Positions 13,754 through 16,534 of a stretch of 16,534 bases of DNA are shown here, in pieces (positions within the stretch are counted from its first letter, which is position 1; every line of letters begins with the position of its first letter). The notes beneath the pieces are model-generated. The model saw nothing but the letters and a program-made list of their open reading frames with translations, was not told the origin of the DNA and searched no databases. A program made the position numbers and the translations under genes. Origin of the DNA: a bacterium (GTDB lineage Bacteria; Eremiobacterota; Eremiobacteria; Baltobacterales; Baltobacteraceae); NCBI GenBank assembly GCA_021784715.1, contig JAJYHP010000174.1, positions 1 through 16,534 of the forward strand, given 5' to 3'.

Positions 13754-14950
13754 CTACGCCTTGAAGCTCGGGAGCGCCGCCTTGATCTGTGCGAGCGCGT
13801 AATCGATATCTTCCAGCGACGCCGCGTAGCTGAAGCGGAGATAGCCTTCGCCGGCTTTTCCGAATGCAGCACCGCCGGTCAACGCGACGCCCGCGTTCTC
13901 GAGTAAGTACGCGGCGAGTTTCCGGTCGTCGTGCGTGATCTGCTGCACGTTGGCAAATGCGTAGAAGGCGCCTTCTGGCATCTTGCACGAGAAACCGGGA
14001 ATCTCGTTGAGCCCGGCGACGATCTTATCGCGCCGCCTGCGGAACATCTCGTTCATCTCGCGCACGGGCTCTTCGGGGCCGGTGAGCGCCGCGATTCCCG
14101 CCATCTGCACGAACGTCGTCACGCAGCTGAAGGTGTTGTTATTAAAGAGCGTCGTCGCATTGATGATCTTTTCGGGGCCGACCGCGTATCCGAGCCGCCA
14201 CCCCGTCATCGCGTAGGCTTTCGAGAAACCGTCGAGGATGACGGTGCGCTCGCGCATTCCCGGAAGCGTCGCGATCGAGAGATACGGCGTGTCGAGGTAG
14301 AAGTTGCGCGAGTAGATCTCGTCGGCGATGACGAGAATGTCGTGGCGAATCGCAATCTCGGCGATGCGCTCCAGGTCGCCGCGCGTCAACACGCCGCCGG
14401 TCGGGTTATGCGGCGAATTGATCAGCAGCACTTTCGTGTTATCGCTCGCGCGCCGTTCGAGTTCGTCGAGATCCATCCGCCAGTTGCGCGATTCCTGAAG
14501 CGGAATCGCAACGACCTTCGCTTCGAGGTAACTCGCGGCCGAGGCGTACGCCGGGTACGCCGGGTCAAAATACATAAATTCGTCACCGGGATCGAGCAGC
14601 GCCGAAAGCAGATTCCAAACGATCGGTTTGAGCCCCGGGCCGATGGTGACGTTCGCCGGCGTATAGGCCGGCGTGAGGCCGCGGAAACGCGAAACGAAAT
14701 CGGCGATACAATCGCGCAATTCCATGACGCCCGCCGAGGGCGAATAATGCGTGTAGCCGGCGTTCAGCGCTTCGGCGGCCGCGCGTTTGATATGTTCGGG
14801 CGTGTCGAAGTCGGGCTCGCCGATCTCCATGTGGACGACGCGTTTTCCGGTCGCTTCGATTTCGCGCGCTCGCGCGAGGACCTGGAATGCGTTTTCGGCG
14901 CCGAGGCGGCCGAGCGCTTTGGCGGTACGCTGTTCTTTTGAGGCAATCAT
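13754..14950 (-). CDS. Class I/II pyridoxal-phosphate aminotransferase (aspartate aminotransferase-like)
   Basis: PLP-dependent transaminase of the AspB family. From ATG 14950 it is 398 residues, the normal size. VHMEIGEPDFDTPEHIK and ALNAGYTHYSPSAG form the N-terminal signature. PLP contacts include INSPHNPTGG (N182) and VIADEIYS; the Schiff-base lysine is K244 in DGFSKAYAMTGWRLGY. The C-terminus has EGYLRFSYA, with the carboxylate-binding arginine position kept. The frame is open upstream to 15124, but that would overlap the divergent gene. AAAGGA lies about 12 nt before the ATG, slightly far. Two small membrane-protein genes follow in the same direction. Substrate (aspartate, aromatic or alanine) cannot be decided from sequence. 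Confidence 0.9.
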   Translation of the reverse strand: MIASKEQRTAKALGRLGAENAFQVLARAREIEATGKRVVHMEIGEPDFDTPEHIKRAAAEALNAGYTHYSPSAGVMELRDCIADFVSRFRGLTPAYTPANVTIGPGLKPIVWNLLSALLDPGDEFMYFDPAYPAYASAASYLEAKVVAIPLQESRNWRMDLDELERRASDNTKVLLINSPHNPTGGVLTRGDLERIAEIAIRHDILVIADEIYSRNFYLDTPYLSIATLPGMRERTVILDGFSKAYAMTGWRLGYAVGPEKIINATTLFNNNTFSCVTTFVQMAGIAALTGPEEPVREMNEMFRRRRDKIVAGLNEIPGFSCKMPEGAFYAFANVQQITHDDRKLAAYLLENAGVALTGGAAFGKAGEGYLRFSYAASLEDIDYALAQIKAALPSFKA

Positions 14951-14993
14951 CGTAAACGGAGATCCTTTCTGCACGGCGAAGCTACGCGGCGTC

Positions 14994-16534
14994 ATGCGCA
15001 CCCTCGCGGAAATCTTCGCTCCGGGATCGCCGACGTTACCCGAGGGGCTTCGAACGCTCGACGTTTCGCCCGAACGCGAGTTGGAACCTGGGATGACGGT
15101 GCGCGCGGCCTTCACTTTTACCAACCACGGCGGCGCTCCGGCGACCGGGGTCCGCGTGCGTCTGAACCTTCCCGAGGGGCTGCTCTATCTGGTCGGCTCG
15201 GGGACGCTCGACGGCGTGCTTCTCGACGACGAACAGGGGAGTTCGCCGCTGCTCGCCCATGCCGGCGCCCCGATCGGCGACATCGCTCCGGGGCAGCGCC
15301 GCAGGATCGAGCTCTGCTACAGCGTCGCAGGGGCGATCGAAAACGGCAGTACGGTGGAGATCCAGGCAGCGGTCGCTAGCCTCGAACTCGAGCCGGTCGG
15401 ATCGAACGTCGTCCGGCTGATCGCGCGCAGCAAACCGAACCTCCACAACGCGGGTACGCTCGCGAGCGTCGAAGCACGCGGCGCCGCCGTCCCCGGCGGC
15501 GAGGCGCTCGTGACGGTGCGCGTCCACAACGCCGGCGCATCGAGCGCACACGACGTCGTCGTGCTCGCGCCCATTCCCGAGAACGCGCAGTATGTACCGG
15601 GCTCGGTTCGCATCGACGGACGCGAGCTCGAAGGCGAGCGCGGCCGCAGCTTCGATCGTTTTTACGCCCCGGTCATCGCTCGATCGCTCGCCGCGGGTGC
15701 GACGGCGATACTCCAGTATCGCGTTCGCATCGAGTCTCCGCTCCCCGACGGTACGACGATACGTTTTCAAACGCGTGTCGCATCGCAGGAGAGCTCGGTC
15801 TTCGATCTTCCCGAGAGCGTCCTCGTGCTCGCGTCGGCACCCGATTTCTCCGGCGAGCGCAACGCGTTGCGGGTCGAACCTACGTCGGGGGAGATTCGCC
15901 CCGGTCAACGGCTGCACGCTATCCTCTCCCTGCGCAACGATGGGAGCGCGCGCGCCGAACGCGTCGAGGTCGCGCTCGCTGCCGATGCCGGGCTGACGAT
16001 CGTTCGCGGGAGCACGCATATCGACGGAGTGCCGGTGCGCGAACGCAAACGCGAGCAGCTACGCATGGAGATCGGCGCACTCGATGCCGGCGAGTCGACG
16101 GAAGTCGCGGTCGATTTCGTTCTCGCCTCACCGCAACTCAATGGGCGAGAACTCAGCCTCGGGGCGCGCGTCTCGTGGTCGCCCTCGGCGGCGATCGGCG
16201 AACGTTACTTCGAACGGCGCTTTACGATCGCGGCGCAGCCGCACTTCGTTCCGCGTCGCAATCGCCTCAAGCGCATCGGTCTCGGTTCCGTGCGTCCCGG
16301 CGACCGCATCGAAGCGGAGCTCTCGGTCGTCAACGCCGGCGCAGCGGCCGCTCACGACGTTGCGTTCACGTTTTCCCATGAGAGCGAGTTGGAAGATCTC
16401 GAGATCTTCGAGCAGGGAACGCAACGCGTTTCGCTCGACGGGCGCATCGAACTCGGTACGCTCGAAGCATTTGCCGAGCGGCTCTTTCGCCTGCAAGCAT
16501 GCGTCCGCAGCCCGCTGCCCGATCGCACGAATCT
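14994..16534 (+). CDS. Tandem DUF11-like (CARDB/Ig-like) repeat protein, 3' end outside window
   Basis: An uninterrupted frame of 513 codons from ATG 14994 runs off the right edge. It is built of at least four similar beta-rich modules. Their shared PG pairs fall at residues 32, 167, 303 and 435, a period of 132-136 residues. Each module follows the pattern PGxxxxxxxxxxNxGxxxAxxV, then a GSxxxDG turn (e.g. TNHGGAPATGVRVRL, VHNAGASSAHDVVV, RNDGSARAERVEVAL, VNAGAAAAHDVAF; PGSVRIDG, GSTHIDG). This resembles DUF11 / conserved-repeat domains of surface or secreted proteins. No signal peptide or membrane segment is visible in the first 40 residues, and no clear Shine-Dalgarno precedes the ATG. It diverges from the aminotransferase with 43 nt between start codons. 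Function unknown; an adhesive or scaffolding role would be inference. Confidence 0.8.
   Translation, partial: MRTLAEIFAPGSPTLPEGLRTLDVSPERELEPGMTVRAAFTFTNHGGAPATGVRVRLNLPEGLLYLVGSGTLDGVLLDDEQGSSPLLAHAGAPIGDIAPGQRRRIELCYSVAGAIENGSTVEIQAAVASLELEPVGSNVVRLIARSKPNLHNAGTLASVEARGAAVPGGEALVTVRVHNAGASSAHDVVVLAPIPENAQYVPGSVRIDGRELEGERGRSFDRFYAPVIARSLAAGATAILQYRVRIESPLPDGTTIRFQTRVASQESSVFDLPESVLVLASAPDFSGERNALRVEPTSGEIRPGQRLHAILSLRNDGSARAERVEVALAADAGLTIVRGSTHIDGVPVRERKREQLRMEIGALDAGESTEVAVDFVLASPQLNGRELSLGARVSWSPSAAIGERYFERRFTIAAQPHFVPRRNRLKRIGLGSVRPGDRIEAELSVVNAGAAAAHDVAFTFSHESELEDLEIFEQGTQRVSLDGRIELGTLEAFAERLFRLQACVRSPLPDRTN

Noticed and set aside
13982..13997. parS-like CTTGCACGAGAAACC inside the aminotransferase gene
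   Set aside because: About three mismatches, no palindromic symmetry and fully explained by coding for GFSCKM on the other strand.
13931..14941. 336-codon + strand frame opposite the aminotransferase
   Set aside because: Arg-rich shadow sequence; the opposite strand has all the aminotransferase motifs.
15036..16019. 327-codon - strand frame opposite the DUF11-like gene
   Set aside because: No recognisable motifs, whereas the + strand translation has a regular module period and beta-domain patterns.

Overview
The window is GC-rich bacterial chromosomal DNA from the replication-origin neighbourhood. The + strand reads rpmH (5' end outside the window), rnpA, yidD, yidC, jag/khpB, mnmE, mnmG, rsmG, a 0.94-kb non-coding repeat island, cca, parA, parB, a small membrane-protein gene, thiE, a divergent thiD-like gene and trpS. 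On the - strand follow an aspartate-family aminotransferase and two small membrane-protein genes. At the right edge a + strand gene for a protein of tandem DUF11-like modules runs out of the window. The order rpmH-rnpA-yidD-yidC-jag-mnmE-mnmG-rsmG-parA-parB is the classic oriC-proximal cluster, so dnaA and oriC probably lie just left of position 1. No rRNA, tRNA, CRISPR array or transposase is visible.

The lineage cannot be fixed from this sequence. The short five-helix type of YidC without a large periplasmic domain, the presence of Jag, high GC and the inserted CCA-type nucleotidyltransferase point away from typical Proteobacteria. A lesser-known phylum such as Eremiobacterota (WPS-2) or a relative is a guess only.

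Region by region. (1) 1-2177: ribosomal protein L34, RNase P protein and the membrane-insertion genes, tightly packed with 1-4 nt overlaps. (2) 2215-6496: tRNA wobble-uridine modification (mnmE, mnmG) and 16S rRNA m7G methylation (rsmG). Here MnmE carries an extra N-terminal vicinal-oxygen-chelate (glyoxalase-like) domain in the same reading frame. (3) 6497-7438: no gene, but two parS-like sites flank a mosaic of direct repeats with REP-like hairpins. (4) 7439-10522: cca and parAB, with a third parS that overlaps the cca stop codon and abuts the parA ribosome-binding site. parA appears to start at CTG. (5) 10539-13156: membrane peptide, thiamine genes, tryptophanyl-tRNA synthetase. (6) 13163-16534: the aminotransferase operon on the - strand and the divergent DUF11-like repeat gene.

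The most notable points are the VOC-MnmE fusion, the three-parS arrangement around the repeat island, the CTG start of parA, and a four-fold repeat of about 135 residues in the partial gene at the right edge.
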